Under the pieces are notes generated by a model, which worked only from the letters and a program-made list of their open reading frames with translations, was not told the DNA's origin and did not search any database. Below, one piece after another: positions 37,158 to 47,824 of a stretch of DNA of 64,000 nt. Numbering within the stretch: position 1 is the stretch's first letter; the number at the start of each line of letters is the position of its first letter. A program made the position numbers and the translations under genes. Source of the DNA: Candidozyma auris (taxonomy: Eukaryota; Ascomycota; Pichiomycetes; Serinales; Metschnikowiaceae); NCBI RefSeq assembly GCF_003013715.1, contig NC_072813.1, forward strand, positions 248,001-312,000. The letters run 5' to 3'.

Positions 37158-38333
37158 CTAAATAACATCCTCCATATCTTCATCTTCGTCATCTTCCTTC
37201 TTATCTTCCTCTTCGTTACCGCCAGCCTTGGCTGCGCGTTCAGCATCTCTCAATCTTCTATACTCGGGCTTTAAGTGATACTTGGATGTATAGGGACCCT
37301 TTTTGATGAGATTAGCAATGGACTCCAACGACTCCTTAAGATAAGTCTCAGGTTGTTTCGTTCTTTCTTTTAGACCTTTAATGGACCAGTACTCGTATTC
37401 TTCGAACAAGCGGAAGAGTAAATCTAGCAAGTCCTTTTGTGGCATTCTGATGGCACGGCCCTCGTTCTTGGATCTTTGTGGAGTGGATTTCAAGAACATG
37501 GAAGTCGACTTGCCTGCAAGCGAAGGACCAGCTTGTGACTGAACAACACCTGGAATTTCATTGAGGAAAGTCACCTTAGGTCTCTCTTTAGTCAATGGCA
37601 TATTCTGACGCTTCATCAACATCTGCGCATACCTGGAATCAGTTTTCAGGGGAACCACTTGACAGTCATGCACAATTTTGCCGACCAAACTGGTCTTTTT
37701 GGGAATTGTTTTCACAAAAGGAATCTGTTGTTTCAGCGACTCGCCGTTCTTGTCTACCCTATAAAATTTAGCAGGTCTTAGACTTTCCTCAGGATCAAGG
37801 TCTTTGAGCTTTGGCTGCTCGGGCATCTCTCCCATTTCCGTGACTTCTTGCCTGAAACGTTTAAGGTTTTCTTCACTGAATACATATGAGTTATTAACCT
37901 GTGTGTTTAAGATTGATAGGTCATATTCTTGAGGTATATCTTGGTTCTCCGGTGTTTCGTTCAACACGAGCTTCACCTCCAATTTCTTCTTCTGTTCATT
38001 ACCACCATTTGGCGTATTGTTACCGCTATCGCCACCATTAGAGTTCTGTCTGATTTTGATTTGCCCCAACTGTTGCCCATTCAAGGATTGTTGCCTCGTC
38101 CATCTCTCTGCCAAGTATCTAGGTAGTTTTACTAGCCAAATTTTTTGGTTGCCATTTGTAAGGTTCATATCTAGAGATTCGTTTTCTTCCAAATAGTCCT
38201 CGGGGTCGGAGAGTAGAGCATGTTCGTCCTCTGGCTCCTGCTTTATCATATCACCATTTCTGACCTGATTCGAGGCCGCTTTCCTATCCGACTCATCTTT
38301 AATTATATTCTTGATGGGACTTTTTGTGCTCAT
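37158..38333 (-). CDS. TFG2: Tfg2, TFIIF beta subunit (RAP30)
   Basis: 391 residues (yeast 400). The N-terminal dimerisation part includes QKIWLVKLPRYLAERW near 63-78, the classic TFIIF-beta opening, followed by a polar insert. The C-terminal winged helix carries RMPQKDLLDLLFRLFEEYEYWSIKGLKERTKQPETYLKESLESIA, then KGPYTSKYHLKPEYR and an acidic tail. TFIIF escorts RNA polymerase II to promoters and stabilises early elongation. Convergent with RPL38; divergent from ATE1 across 311 bp. Confidence 0.96.
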   Translation of the reverse strand: MSTKSPIKNIIKDESDRKAASNQVRNGDMIKQEPEDEHALLSDPEDYLEENESLDMNLTNGNQKIWLVKLPRYLAERWTRQQSLNGQQLGQIKIRQNSNGGDSGNNTPNGGNEQKKKLEVKLVLNETPENQDIPQEYDLSILNTQVNNSYVFSEENLKRFRQEVTEMGEMPEQPKLKDLDPEESLRPAKFYRVDKNGESLKQQIPFVKTIPKKTSLVGKIVHDCQVVPLKTDSRYAQMLMKRQNMPLTKERPKVTFLNEIPGVVQSQAGPSLAGKSTSMFLKSTPQRSKNEGRAIRMPQKDLLDLLFRLFEEYEYWSIKGLKERTKQPETYLKESLESIANLIKKGPYTSKYHLKPEYRRLRDAERAAKAGGNEEEDKKEDDEDEDMEDVI

Positions 38334-38644
38334 CCTCGAGTTCGATCTCTGCGTGATTAAGTGATCTGCAAAGAAGGTTGGAGGATAGGCACCCGTTAAA
38401 TGCGCTAGGAGATGAATTGATGTGATACAGTGTGGTGCACGGGTGGCCAGGTGAAATAGTCAGTATCTTGTAATATTAGTTGAGTTAGTGATATAACAGG
38501 ATAATGATTTCTTTTAAATCATTGTCTTCGCTTTCATACAAATTTCTGTGAGTGTACGGTAGCTGGAGCGTTATCTTGTCTGTGTGATCACCCATCCCAC
38601 CCTACTGATATGCTCGCGACAAGAATGTACAAACCCACCCCAGG
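38334..38644. other. Divergent promoter TFG2/ATE1
   Basis: 311 bp shared promoter. I see no specific element beyond general AT-richness. Confidence 0.4.
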
Positions 38645-40051
38645 ATGGAGTCTCTGGTAGAGGTGGAGAAGGCATTCATAACGTCAAGAATACATTACTT
38701 GACAAGTGATTCTTGTGGATATTGCAAGTGCCAAAAAGAACGAAGTGGAGGGCTCCGGGCCGCTCCAGATAATGCCGGTGTTCCTGAGAAACCCACCCAT
38801 ATCACCATAGGATGCCAGGTTGAGCAGATGACATGCTCCCAGTACGACGACTTTATTAATAGAGGGTTCCGTAGATCGGGCACTTTCATGTATACTGGAG
38901 ACATGCTTCGGGGGTGTTGCCGAATGTACACGATTCGAACTGATTTGGATCACCTAAAGATCATCAAGGAACATAGGCAAGTGATCAACAGATTTAAGCG
39001 GGCTATAGGAGATGAGACCAAAACTAAAGGAAAGTTTAGTTTGAGGTCGCTTATTGATGCTGAGAAGAAGTCAACAAGATTTCACACTCGTTTCGAGCCT
39101 TCTGGATTTTCAAAGGAAAAGTACGAGCTCTACAGGAAGTACCAAGTAAGGGTCCACAATGATGATCCTGAAGACGTCACACCAAAGCAGTTCAAACGCT
39201 TTTTATGCGAAACCCCCTTTCCAGAGAGGGAAGTTATGGGAGCTAAGGGTGAGTGGGACAGACTCGGTAACTGGGTGAAAGACCCACAGGGCAAGCTTCA
39301 AATAGGGAAAAAGAGAATTGGCCCTACCCATGAATGCTACTACCTTGATAATAAGCTCATCGCCGTATCTGTACTCGACTTCCTCCCGACTGGCTTATCA
39401 TCGATTTACTTCATTTGGGACCCCGATTTCGCTCATCTATCACTTGGAACACTCTCTGGGCTCAGAGAGATACAGATGTGCCAAGAGCTAGAGCTTGGCT
39501 ATTACTACTTGGGCTATTACATAGACGACTGTCACAAGATGAGATACAAGGCCAAGTTCGGCGGCGAGGTACTTGATTTGGTCAATAACGCATGGGTGGA
39601 TTTGGAAAAGGCTCGGCCGTTGATGGAAGGCGATAGTTTCTTTGCACTAGGTGACCCGACACAGGCAACACAGGAACCAGAAAGAGTATCATCGGAGCCT
39701 AGCATACATTGGGACAAGCCAATACAGAACATAATTGAAGCACTCTACGAAAAGCCCGAGACCTACGCACAAGCCAAAAAAATCTCCACTGAAGTACGAA
39801 GGGATCATGACACCAGTGAATTTGAGTTACCGGACGTGTTGCCGGGAGCTATGTCTATGGCCAGCCTCAAAAAGTCGCTTGCATCAGCAGCGCCAGAGCT
39901 AAGCAGCACCCTCTTCATCATGAGCATAGGAAGATGGGCGGCTTTCCCTTTTGAGACGCTTCCAGATGTCATGAAAAGCTACGTCATCGACTTTATCAGG
40001 CTCTTTGGATATGAAAGGCTACAGGAAACTATCATGATAGTACTGGCATAG
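38645..40051 (+). CDS. ATE1: Ate1 arginyl-tRNA-protein transferase
   Basis: 468 residues. The N-terminal ATE_N domain has the conserved CGYC at 24-27 and the CC pair in RGCCRMYTIR near 91, which together bind an iron-sulfur cluster or zinc. The C-terminal GNAT-like half holds HECYYLDNKLIAVSVLDFLPTGLSSIYFIWDPDF and LGYYIDDCHKMRYKAKFGGEVL. Ate1 transfers Arg from Arg-tRNA to N-terminal Asp, Glu or oxidised Cys, creating N-degrons. Slightly shorter than yeast (503). The first ATG was used. Confidence 0.95.
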   Translation: MESLVEVEKAFITSRIHYLTSDSCGYCKCQKERSGGLRAAPDNAGVPEKPTHITIGCQVEQMTCSQYDDFINRGFRRSGTFMYTGDMLRGCCRMYTIRTDLDHLKIIKEHRQVINRFKRAIGDETKTKGKFSLRSLIDAEKKSTRFHTRFEPSGFSKEKYELYRKYQVRVHNDDPEDVTPKQFKRFLCETPFPEREVMGAKGEWDRLGNWVKDPQGKLQIGKKRIGPTHECYYLDNKLIAVSVLDFLPTGLSSIYFIWDPDFAHLSLGTLSGLREIQMCQELELGYYYLGYYIDDCHKMRYKAKFGGEVLDLVNNAWVDLEKARPLMEGDSFFALGDPTQATQEPERVSSEPSIHWDKPIQNIIEALYEKPETYAQAKKISTEVRRDHDTSEFELPDVLPGAMSMASLKKSLASAAPELSSTLFIMSIGRWAAFPFETLPDVMKSYVIDFIRLFGYERLQETIMIVLA

Positions 40052-41059
40052 GAGACCATCGGTGCTCATATAGAACAATATAGGTAATGCAGACACCAGC
40101 AGCCCTTTACGATGGGGTTACCCGCACACCCATCGCCTGGCGCACTATATAAGCAGCAGCACCCTCGCTACTTTTACTTGTTTTTTTTTCTTCTCTGTCG
40201 ACGTACTTCATAGGATCATTTCTATAGGTCACGTCCCACAATGACTCTTCTAAAGAGCCACTGAATCCAACTTGGTTGATGAGATAGATACCCTCGTGCC
40301 CTCAAAGTGAGAACACATTTAGCTTGTCCACGATCCTTTGCGGTCTGGTCATCTACAATTTGTTTGCCTTTCATTTGCCACTTGCGACTTTGTCTTGAGT
40401 GCTGAAAGGAGCGATGATCTTGACCCTTTGCCACATGCTTCTTCGGAGGACGTGACATTGGGTGGGTGCGAGTGGCTGTCTGACAAGTTACCTGCTAGCT
40501 GAACAGAGTTCGCTAGCTTGTGACTATAGTCTACCTTATGTTGCGATGTCGACCACCGTAGTTACACTCTAGCGCCAATTTTGCTGAGATTATCATTTTG
40601 GGTTTTCTACCCAAAGTAAAGCCCATCGCTCTCTTCGCGTACCTTAGAGGACTGAACATAACGGGATTCCATCGTGTGAGCGGATACCTTACCATTCTCT
40701 GCCGAAACGGAGCGCTCGCATTAGGGTTCCTTCGAAAGTTAACTCAAATCTAATCTTGAGAAGAACTACAAAGAGTCCTGGCCTTATTCAGGCTTTTGAA
40801 ACTTTCGTGCCAGTCATGGACCTGTTTTCTACTTACCATCCTGCCACATTTGTTCCATGCATCAAAGCGGGTCCCTTCCTACTGCGCGCACTATCTTCAG
40901 AATTCTACACCGCCTTGACAGCATGCTTTATGCCGGCCATGGCCGGATAGACTTCAACAGCCTTTCGTGTCTGACTCGATGGCTTATTTCTTTCCTTAAC
41001 AATAGCTTGTGGCCGCTTTTTCATCCCTTTTTCAATCATTTATTCAACAATATTTCTCC
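40052..41059. other. Intergenic between ATE1 and MNN4-like gene
   Basis: 1 kb. TATATAAG at about 40146-40153 with a T-tract behind it looks like a strong plus-strand core promoter, yet the first ATG (40241) opens only seven codons. A perfect hairpin TTTGGGT-tttct-ACCCAAA lies at 40597-40615. A 78-codon minus frame (40222-40458) is listed separately. Confidence 0.4.
40222..40458 (-). CDS. Possible small basic protein, doubtful
   Basis: A 78-codon frame with an ATG start, beginning MSRPPKKHVAKGQDHRSFQHS. The first half is strongly basic and polar and the end is hydrophobic with several Trp. I do not recognise it. Coding-like composition is weak, and no intron joins it to another exon. It could be a small CTG-clade gene or chance. 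Confidence 0.2.
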   Translation of the reverse strand: MSRPPKKHVAKGQDHRSFQHSRQSRKWQMKGKQIVDDQTAKDRGQAKCVLTLRARGYLSHQPSWIQWLFRRVIVGRDL

Positions 41060-43537
41060 ATGATCAGAAGGCGCCGCTGTCAGTATCTTACATTGGCGGT
41101 GATCGTGCTTCACGTCATTGTCTTCTCGCTAATCAGCGCAAGAAGCCGAGAAAAACTTTTACCGCTTCGAGATTTGGCAACCAGTCTCTCTGAATATGCG
41201 GCAGCTTTGAAAGAAAGAAGAACATTTCCCTTCGATGCTTGGACAGATAAGATCTTTGCAAACTACTTGAATGAAACGGCCAAGGACGATAGAAAGGCTC
41301 GCCTCGCGGCTCTTGCAACAAACAGCTCGGCGCTAGGGGCAGACAGAATGGCAGTCAAGGTGCCTGAGTTTTTCAAGAATGATTCAGACAACCCGATATT
41401 GGTGCCTTTTGAGCCTCGCTTGACCTTGGGTATGATTCTCAACGACTACAATGAGCATTTGATTAAGTCTGAGCAACATGATGTCGATGCTTTTGAGTAT
41501 ACCCTCCCCGTGTTTCACTGGTCTGACTGGACGGATTTGTCGGTGCTCAATCCATACTTCATGTCGTTTGGAAAAGACAGAGAAACATGTAAACTTTTTG
41601 GGAAAACGCCGAGGAAGACAAAGTCTAACCCGAATCCCGTTAAGAAGTCTCCTCATTGGTGCTTGGAAGACACTGATGTAGCATTTCTATATCACGAAAA
41701 CGTGAATCTCGATGACCGCAAACGTGCTGCTTTGAAGGAAATCTTGCAGTCTCCACTTCGAACTGGTTTTCATGTGGACAGATTTGGCGGCAAGAATCCT
41801 CACGACCTGAGAAAGCTCGAGGCTGCTTCGTACCTCAATGATTTCATGGATAAGCCGCTTTCGGTGGTGCTTCTTCTACCACACCCTTCTGGACGTCTGA
41901 AATCGATCAAACTAAACGTTAATGGTGAAGTGGGTAGCAGGGTCCGTCTTCTGCAGTCTGAATTAGCTCGCTCCGTCGCCAACAGACTCGATAGAGTCGA
42001 TCTCCGTGAAGAACTCAAACGCCTAGCGGCCAAGTTTAAGGATGACGAATCATCTAGGTACTCCAGCCACTTGGAGCTACAACATGAGGACTTCTTAGAG
42101 ACACTGAATGAAAGACTCATTGAGCTTTCAAAAAAATCAAATGTAAATGCGCATGAGCGCAATTATATGGAGAGTTTATTAACGACTTTGAGTGGAGTGC
42201 CGCCCACCAAATACTTTTTTGAGGCGCTGTTGCATAAGTCTACTCCAAATTGGTCATGGAGTGGCCACTACGATTGGAGATTCTACAAAGACATTATAAA
42301 TTTTTCTGATTTACAACCTCCGTCATTGCACGGGCTCACACTGGCGTGGCTTCGATTGGTGAATGCTCAGAAATTGAGGTCTTGGGTTGCACACGGCACT
42401 CTTCTTTCCTGGTTTTGGAACGGAATAAACTTTCCATGGGACGCTGACGTAGATGTGCAGATGCCAATCAGTGACCTTCATGAGTTGGCTCGCCAATTCA
42501 ACCAATCAATCATCGTTGATTTTGGCACGGATCTCAATGGAGAAGTCAAGACTGGAAGGTATTTCTTAGATGTGGGAACGTGGATTTCACATAGAGAGTT
42601 TGGAAACGGTCGCAACAACATTGACGCTCGATTCATCGACGTGGACACTGGGCTTTACATCGATATCACAGCCCTCGCTATCTCCAACACCGTTGCACCA
42701 TCAATTTATGACAAAAATTTACCGTCAAGTCTCAAAAGAAAGAAGGGCCAATCCATGGATGAGCATGAAGTGGAGAGGAACACAGTTCTTCAAGTATACA
42801 ACTGCAGAAATAGGCATTTTTCTTCACTCAAGGACTTATCGCCCTTAAAGTTAACATATGTTGAGGGCGTGCCAGCATACGTGCCGCTGAATTTCATAAG
42901 TATCTTAGAAAGAGAATACGAAGAAGGTGGATTGGCGGAACAAAAGTACAAGAAGTATGTGTTTTTGCCACGGTTGAGGATCTGGTATCCTTTCGATCCT
43001 GTGTCTCGATTTGTAATCGATAAAGGAAAAGACTTTAAACCAATCTTACAGCTTGGCTCCGAGAGGTCCAAAGCACTGAACAACATCGACAAGATGGCTG
43101 TTTACACCATGTCAGATGAGGATTATCTTGAGCTTATGGCACGAGAGAGTCTGCTCTTGGCCGAATATGTGGTGACAAGAGACGTAACCTTACTTCACCA
43201 AAAAGAGATCAAACAGCTCGTTAAGGGTAAGCTGACCGAGAGTTTACTACTTGACGAGGGCAATCTAATTCATACGATCACTCCTTTCAGGAGAGACTTT
43301 ATGAAGTATAAGCATGTCAAAGACGAGTTTTTTTTCGATCTTCAAGTCGAGAAAGTGATGGATGAAATGACAAAATTCAGACAGGGCATTTCACGGACAA
43401 CAAAATTAGAGTCCAAAACAGAGAAAGAGGAGAAGCCATCTGAGCATGTGAACATCAGCAAAACCTCAGGCTCTCCAGCAGTGCTATTTCAACCGGTTGG
43501 GGCAGCCCCCGAAAGGCCTAGACCAGCCGAAGAATAG
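41060..43537 (+). CDS. MNN4: Mnn4-family mannosylphosphate transfer protein
   Basis: 825 residues from the first ATG (MIRRRRCQYLTLAVIVLHVIVFSLI), a type II signal anchor with a basic cytosolic tail. The luminal part contains a LicD domain: KLRSWVAHGTLLSWFWNGINFPWDADVDVQMP near 450, with the acidic DADVD. VGTWISHREF and NNIDARFIDVDTGLYIDI follow. In S. cerevisiae Mnn4 promotes addition of mannosylphosphate to cell-wall N-glycans in the Golgi. CTG-clade species carry several paralogues, so the exact member is not fixed. The long Lys/Glu repeat of yeast Mnn4 is absent. Confidence 0.85.
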   Translation: MIRRRRCQYLTLAVIVLHVIVFSLISARSREKLLPLRDLATSLSEYAAALKERRTFPFDAWTDKIFANYLNETAKDDRKARLAALATNSSALGADRMAVKVPEFFKNDSDNPILVPFEPRLTLGMILNDYNEHLIKSEQHDVDAFEYTLPVFHWSDWTDLSVLNPYFMSFGKDRETCKLFGKTPRKTKSNPNPVKKSPHWCLEDTDVAFLYHENVNLDDRKRAALKEILQSPLRTGFHVDRFGGKNPHDLRKLEAASYLNDFMDKPLSVVLLLPHPSGRLKSIKLNVNGEVGSRVRLLQSELARSVANRLDRVDLREELKRLAAKFKDDESSRYSSHLELQHEDFLETLNERLIELSKKSNVNAHERNYMESLLTTLSGVPPTKYFFEALLHKSTPNWSWSGHYDWRFYKDIINFSDLQPPSLHGLTLAWLRLVNAQKLRSWVAHGTLLSWFWNGINFPWDADVDVQMPISDLHELARQFNQSIIVDFGTDLNGEVKTGRYFLDVGTWISHREFGNGRNNIDARFIDVDTGLYIDITALAISNTVAPSIYDKNLPSSLKRKKGQSMDEHEVERNTVLQVYNCRNRHFSSLKDLSPLKLTYVEGVPAYVPLNFISILEREYEEGGLAEQKYKKYVFLPRLRIWYPFDPVSRFVIDKGKDFKPILQLGSERSKALNNIDKMAVYTMSDEDYLELMARESLLLAEYVVTRDVTLLHQKEIKQLVKGKLTESLLLDEGNLIHTITPFRRDFMKYKHVKDEFFFDLQVEKVMDEMTKFRQGISRTTKLESKTEKEEKPSEHVNISKTSGSPAVLFQPVGAAPERPRPAEE

Positions 43538-44076
43538 AGGATTGCAAAGCAAGATGAGCCCACAAATATTAAAGCTTTACAGGAGGCACGCAGAGCGTGC
43601 CAAAAAGCAAGTAACCCTCTTCCGTTATTTTGCTACCATTTCTTCGCACTTGGGACCAAGCCACTCCATGTACATAATTTGCATCGAAAGTTTAACGACA
43701 AGGTCGCCGCTAAAGCAAAGTATTTAAGAGCCAATTTAGTATTCATAAGCCATTTGATATTGTATTGCATTCAGTTTATCATCGTTGTTCATGCATTCTC
43801 CTTTCGTATAGACAGTGAGATGGATCAGGATACGCTTCAATCTACGCACAGCACATTAATCGCCAATTAGATAAAACCGGAAGCGGAGATCTTACTATTT
43901 CAAACAATATAACAAGTAAACGACCCCACAGTATTACACTGGAAGGTGGCCTGACATTGGCGCCAGGTGCTCACGTGACCGTATTAGAAGTGTTTCCCAC
44001 CAATCACACCGTTCGCGAACTGTACCAAAATTCTCAAATCTCAACTCACAATCTCCCCTTCAACACCACCTTCACT
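43538..44076. other. Intergenic: COX13 promoter
   Basis: 539 bp between plus-strand genes. It holds TCACGTGA (43971-43978), a CCAAT box (44000-44004) and the palindrome GTTCGCGAAC (44011-44020), all 55-105 bp before the COX13 ATG. Confidence 0.5.
43971..44004. promoter_or_regulatory. Cbf1 E-box and CCAAT box upstream of COX13
   Basis: TCACGTGA is a perfect 8-bp Cbf1-type palindrome. CCAAT 22 bp further on is the binding core of the Hap2/3/5 complex, which controls respiratory genes. The pair is about 75-105 bp before the ATG. Confidence 0.55.
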
Positions 44077-44490
44077 ATGTTCAGCAGATTGGTCAACCGC
44101 ACATTCGTCAGGTTCAACTCCCACGGCCACGGCCACGGCCATGTGTCCAAATACATCAAGGACAACGCTTTCGTTCCCAACAAGGCCGCTGGTGAGGCCT
44201 TCAAGAAAGAGTATGCTGAGAAAGTTCACCACTCTGAGGGCGTCACCAAGTTGTGGACCAAGATCACTTACTTCGTTGCTATTCCAGCTATTCTTTTGAC
44301 TGCCATTCCTGTCACTCGTGTGGAATTGAAGCACAGCAAGCACAGAGAGCATTTGAGACACCTCCCCGATGAAGAGTGGCCCACTCAATACGAATACCAG
44401 AACTTGAGAACCAAGAAGTTCTTTTGGGGCGATGGTGACAAGACTTTGTTCTGGAACTCTGACGTGAATAGACACATTGAGGACGCCTAA
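44077..44490 (+). CDS. COX13: Cox13, cytochrome c oxidase subunit VIa
   Basis: 137 residues from MFSRLVNRTFVRFNS, a short presequence, then a His/Gly-rich patch (HGHGHGH). A single transmembrane helix lies near 69-85 (ITYFVAIPAILLTAIPV), and the conserved intermembrane-space tail carries EYQNLRTKKFFWGDGDKTLFWN. Cox13 is a peripheral subunit of complex IV that affects its regulation and supercomplex contacts. The frame extends 40 codons upstream without an ATG. It is convergent with CDC55, as at YGL190C/YGL191W. Confidence 0.96.
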   Translation: MFSRLVNRTFVRFNSHGHGHGHVSKYIKDNAFVPNKAAGEAFKKEYAEKVHHSEGVTKLWTKITYFVAIPAILLTAIPVTRVELKHSKHREHLRHLPDEEWPTQYEYQNLRTKKFFWGDGDKTLFWNSDVNRHIEDA

Positions 44491-44658
44491 GTTTTTTGGG
44501 TGTTGTTCTTCTAATTGGAGGTTCCACACTGCATGCATGTTATCGCTTCTACAATCTAGATAATAGCTACTTTTTAAATGTACATCAAAAATAGTCATCA
44601 TGTTCGTGTCGTAACTTCTCTTTTTTATTTGCTCGCTACACCCACAACGTTGCATCCA

Positions 44659-46212
44659 TCATAACGTCGAGAAGATGTAGAGATTATTAGTGGCTGCAAT
44701 GGCAACCAGGTTTTCCTGTGGATGCCACGACAAGTGTAGAATGCTCTTCTTGAAGTCAATGTAGTCGTTGTCAACTCCTCCACTACCGACACCACTCATC
44801 ATCCGACGGCGCGTGGTGCCCTCGCCATGGCCGAGTTTTTTTGACTTGAACGCTGACTTATCCGCTTGTAAAATGATTTCCTCTTGCTCATCCTCACCTT
44901 TCTTTGGCGATTGAGGAAATCCCTCTCCCGGTGGCGCGAAAAGCTTATCCTCTTGTTCCGAGTCGTCATCATCATCATCGTCATGTTCATCATCATGATG
45001 TCGTGGGCCGTTCTTGTTGTCTTCGTCATCGCTATTCTTCTGCCCACCTCTCTTGAGTGAGAACAGGGACATGTCCAAAGCTGGACCACTTGAGCTGAGT
45101 GTTTGACTGGAGGAGCCCACAGCATTAGGATAAATCATGAAATTGTTGTTATACGAGCCTGTCATAACAGAGCGATTGTCACCACCAAATTGCACCTCAA
45201 ACTTATCAAAAATGGCGTCATTTTCGTAGGTATCACATAAACGATCCCTCAAGTGCTCGTGAACATTGATCGTAGCCACGGGTTTCCTTTCCATGGCCAA
45301 ATCCCAGAGCTTCACTGTCATGTAGTCTCTTGAAACTATGTAACGGCCGTCGTGGGAGAACTTCACGTCCAGTATAGACGATGTAATTTCAGTGAAAAAA
45401 TTATGGGAAGCAGGATCCAAGTACTCTTCGAAGATTTTGGCGTGGCTATCACACAAGGAATTGCATCTCATATCCAGCAATTTGATCGTGCCCTTGGACA
45501 GGGAATACATGAACAAGTTACAATGCTGAGGGTGGAACTCAGCCGAGGTGATCACCTCGGTGAGCTCTTCCATATTTGTAGGCTTGATGTCGACAATATT
45601 AAAAGACTGGTCGGAGATGTCCAAGTTCCACAAGTTGATGCGCAAGTCGTCCAGCGATAGATAAGTTTCCTGGTCTGAGTTGACCGAGATAGAGTTGATA
45701 TGGTATGCGTGAGCGTTAGAGTATATTTTCTTTGGCTGGGCCAGGATCAACTTGTCGTGGAACGTCATTCTCGGCAACTTCAAATCGGCCACATTGATTT
45801 TGCCCGACGGCAAGTGGTCCATTCCATTGAGGTTGTTTTCACTTACCAATCTCACCTGTCTCTCCATGATCTTCCACAACTTGATTGTCTTGTCGTTTGT
45901 CGACAAGAGATACAACAGGTTGTTCAGCGACCGCAACCACTGAATCTTATTAATCTTCTCCTCCACTTCCAACGATTTAAGGTAATCAAACTCAGCATCA
46001 TGACTCTGAAACTCTGTGAAGAATTTATACTCACACAGGTTCTTTTTGTTTCCGTTACGTTCGAATAACACCACCCGGCCGCCTTTGTCGCCTGTCGCCA
46101 AAAACGTGCCCGTGCTGTCGAACTCGACTGTGGAGATGATATCTGCCTCGGTGATGTTCTCAATATCGCCCTTATCCCCGAAACACTGGGAGAATTTCCA
46201 ATTGTGGTCCAT
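44659..46212 (-). CDS. CDC55: Cdc55, PP2A regulatory B subunit
   Basis: 517 residues (yeast 526). A seven-blade WD40 propeller opens with [25 protein letters not shown] and includes the PP2A-B signature [24 protein letters not shown] near 67-90. A fungal insert of about 100 residues, with a long Asp run (DDDDDDD) and Lys-rich ends, lies between the last blades, as in yeast Cdc55. The C-terminus closes with [19 protein letters not shown]. It directs PP2A in mitotic entry, spindle checkpoint and morphogenesis control. Confidence 0.97.
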   Translation of the reverse strand: MDHNWKFSQCFGDKGDIENITEADIISTVEFDSTGTFLATGDKGGRVVLFERNGNKKNLCEYKFFTEFQSHDAEFDYLKSLEVEEKINKIQWLRSLNNLLYLLSTNDKTIKLWKIMERQVRLVSENNLNGMDHLPSGKINVADLKLPRMTFHDKLILAQPKKIYSNAHAYHINSISVNSDQETYLSLDDLRINLWNLDISDQSFNIVDIKPTNMEELTEVITSAEFHPQHCNLFMYSLSKGTIKLLDMRCNSLCDSHAKIFEEYLDPASHNFFTEITSSILDVKFSHDGRYIVSRDYMTVKLWDLAMERKPVATINVHEHLRDRLCDTYENDAIFDKFEVQFGGDNRSVMTGSYNNNFMIYPNAVGSSSQTLSSSGPALDMSLFSLKRGGQKNSDDEDNKNGPRHHDDEHDDDDDDDSEQEDKLFAPPGEGFPQSPKKGEDEQEEIILQADKSAFKSKKLGHGEGTTRRRMMSGVGSGGVDNDYIDFKKSILHLSWHPQENLVAIAATNNLYIFSTL

Positions 46213-47052
46213 CGTTACTTTATTTGGAATGCAATGCGATGACGGATTTCTGTCTAAAGTTCTTAGGTTTCAACAACTATCAATGGAGTGCCGATTCACT
46301 TTCCTGGTGGGGGTTGCGCCAGATCGGTATGAAAGGTCAAACCAAAAAGAATTATTTCGGCAGCGCTGGTGTTGTTGTGTACAAGGATATACAGGATCTG
46401 TTTCGTTTGCAGTGACCAATTTCAGATGTAAACTTTCTTTACTGTTGCAATTGGCTTCCAATGTGGGGGTTAACGGGAAAAAAAGGGTGGTGTTCGCAAT
46501 TGAAGCTGATGCCGCTATATTAGCCCAGCGAGGACAGGACAAAAAAATTGCAATAGAAAGAAAGTGAGATTATGGTAGCCAGCAAAAGGCCCATACACCA
46601 GCTTGGGGCACCACAACAAGTCTATAGTCATGTAGCCCGAAAATCATAAATTTGAAGTTCATGACGTGATGAAATTCAAAAGGTCAGCCTGAGAAACACA
46701 TGGGTGCTTTTATTCCCTGGAGTTTGTGTTTGCGTGGCAAGTTTGTTCGAAACCTCGCATCTCGCTATGGGATGGAGAGTTGTAGAGAAGATGGTCTACA
46801 ATTGGAATACTTTAGCTTACGGCTTATTGGTCACAGAACGGTTGCTCCATATTCAACATTCTTGCTTGATCTCGAGTCCACCAGCTGAGTTGCAATTGGC
46901 AGCTACCACCTTCAAAATATTCTTCCTCTGCACCTTGATGTGGAAATCTGGCAGTCATAATATTCAAATAGTCGTCTACTTCGTTCGCTATGCTCACAAA
47001 GCCTACACTTCGAGTAACTGAGTTTATGTGTGATTGCTGCTATAGATGATGT
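46213..47052. other. Intergenic: CDC55 promoter and RPS26 3' flank
   Basis: 840 bp between two minus-strand genes. Several open frames are present, including one antisense to CDC55, but none has conserved features. No RNA gene was recognised. Confidence 0.4.
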
Positions 47053-47412
47053 TTAGGCGGCCTTCTTGGCAGCGTCGGCAGGGGAAACCTTTCTGTCGGC
47101 AGAGAATCTCTTTCTCTGAGGAGGAGTTCTGATTCTTCTGTCGGTTCTGGATCTGACTCTGACGATTCTGGCGTGGATGGCACAAGAGACACAGTAGTGC
47201 AACTTGTTGTACAACTTTGGCAAAGCGTACTCCTGGTAGACAGAAGCCTCCGACAAGTCTCTCACGGCAGCAGCCTCAACCATGTTTCTGATGGTGACTC
47301 TCTTGATGGCCTTGTCCTTTGGCACACATCTGGCGCAGTTCAAGCATCTCACGGGCTTGACGTGACCTCTGCCCTTCTTGTTTCTACCGTTGGAAGCTCT
47401 CTTCTTTGGCAT
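47053..47412 (-). CDS. RPS26: 40S ribosomal protein eS26
   Basis: 119 residues, the family length: [39 protein letters not shown] with the CxxC zinc half-sites, and [17 protein letters not shown] with the second pair. Rps26 lines the mRNA exit channel of the 40S subunit. Coding is uninterrupted, but a GTATGT donor at 47650 and TACTAAC directly before the ATG indicate a 5'UTR intron ending at the start codon. A Tbf1-like site and a CACGTG lie beyond it. Confidence 0.98.
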   Translation of the reverse strand: MPKKRASNGRNKKGRGHVKPVRCLNCARCVPKDKAIKRVTIRNMVEAAAVRDLSEASVYQEYALPKLYNKLHYCVSCAIHARIVRVRSRTDRRIRTPPQRKRFSADRKVSPADAAKKAA

Positions 47413-47650
47413 CTTGCTGTTAGTACTTTGTGGGAAATAATGCGGATAGAGGAGTCTTTGTATTTATAGAGCGTTTTTTTCTTTGTGGACGTCGATCGAT
47501 GACTAGCTTGAATTTCGGATTTCGGGTTTCACACTTTTGTGGTGGTCACATTGCAGGAAGCGATCGATTGCTGAATAATTGTGGGATTGGTATCAACATT
47601 ATATTGATAGACTTTTCTCTATTCTGTTCTGATGTCGGTCTTTAACATAC
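47413..47650 (-). other. Predicted 5'UTR intron of RPS26 (about 238 nt)
   Basis: Minus strand: donor GTATGT at 47650-47645, branch TACTAAC at 47425-47419, acceptor CAAG ending at 47413, so the ATG is the first codon of exon 2. An alternative AG two bases after the branch motif (47417) would leave four leader bases. No ATG occurs in the likely first exon. Confidence 0.72.
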
Positions 47651-47795
47651 CTTGTGTACTGGTAAAGGAAGTAAGAATAATAGATTATGAAAATTTTTAG
47701 ACACTCTGGGTGCGACCAGTGCAGGCGGTAGATTTGATGGTAGGGTACAGTATTGATGGGTGCGACACGCACTAGAGAGGGTGCTTATTGTTAGG

Positions 47796-47824
47796 CACGT
47801 GTAACGAGAAAGGGCAGTAGCCCT
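47796..47824. promoter_or_regulatory. Cbf1 plus Tbf1-like sites, RPS26 promoter
   Basis: GCACGTGT (CACGTG 47796-47801) and, nine bases later, AGGGCAGTAGCCCT (47811-47824). Spacing and order resemble the RPL38 pair. They sit about 160 bp upstream of the predicted RPS26 donor. Confidence 0.65.

Noticed and set aside
44041..44655. 204-codon ORF antisense to COX13
   Set aside because: Covers the conserved COX13 frame and extends into its 3' flank; no known domain.
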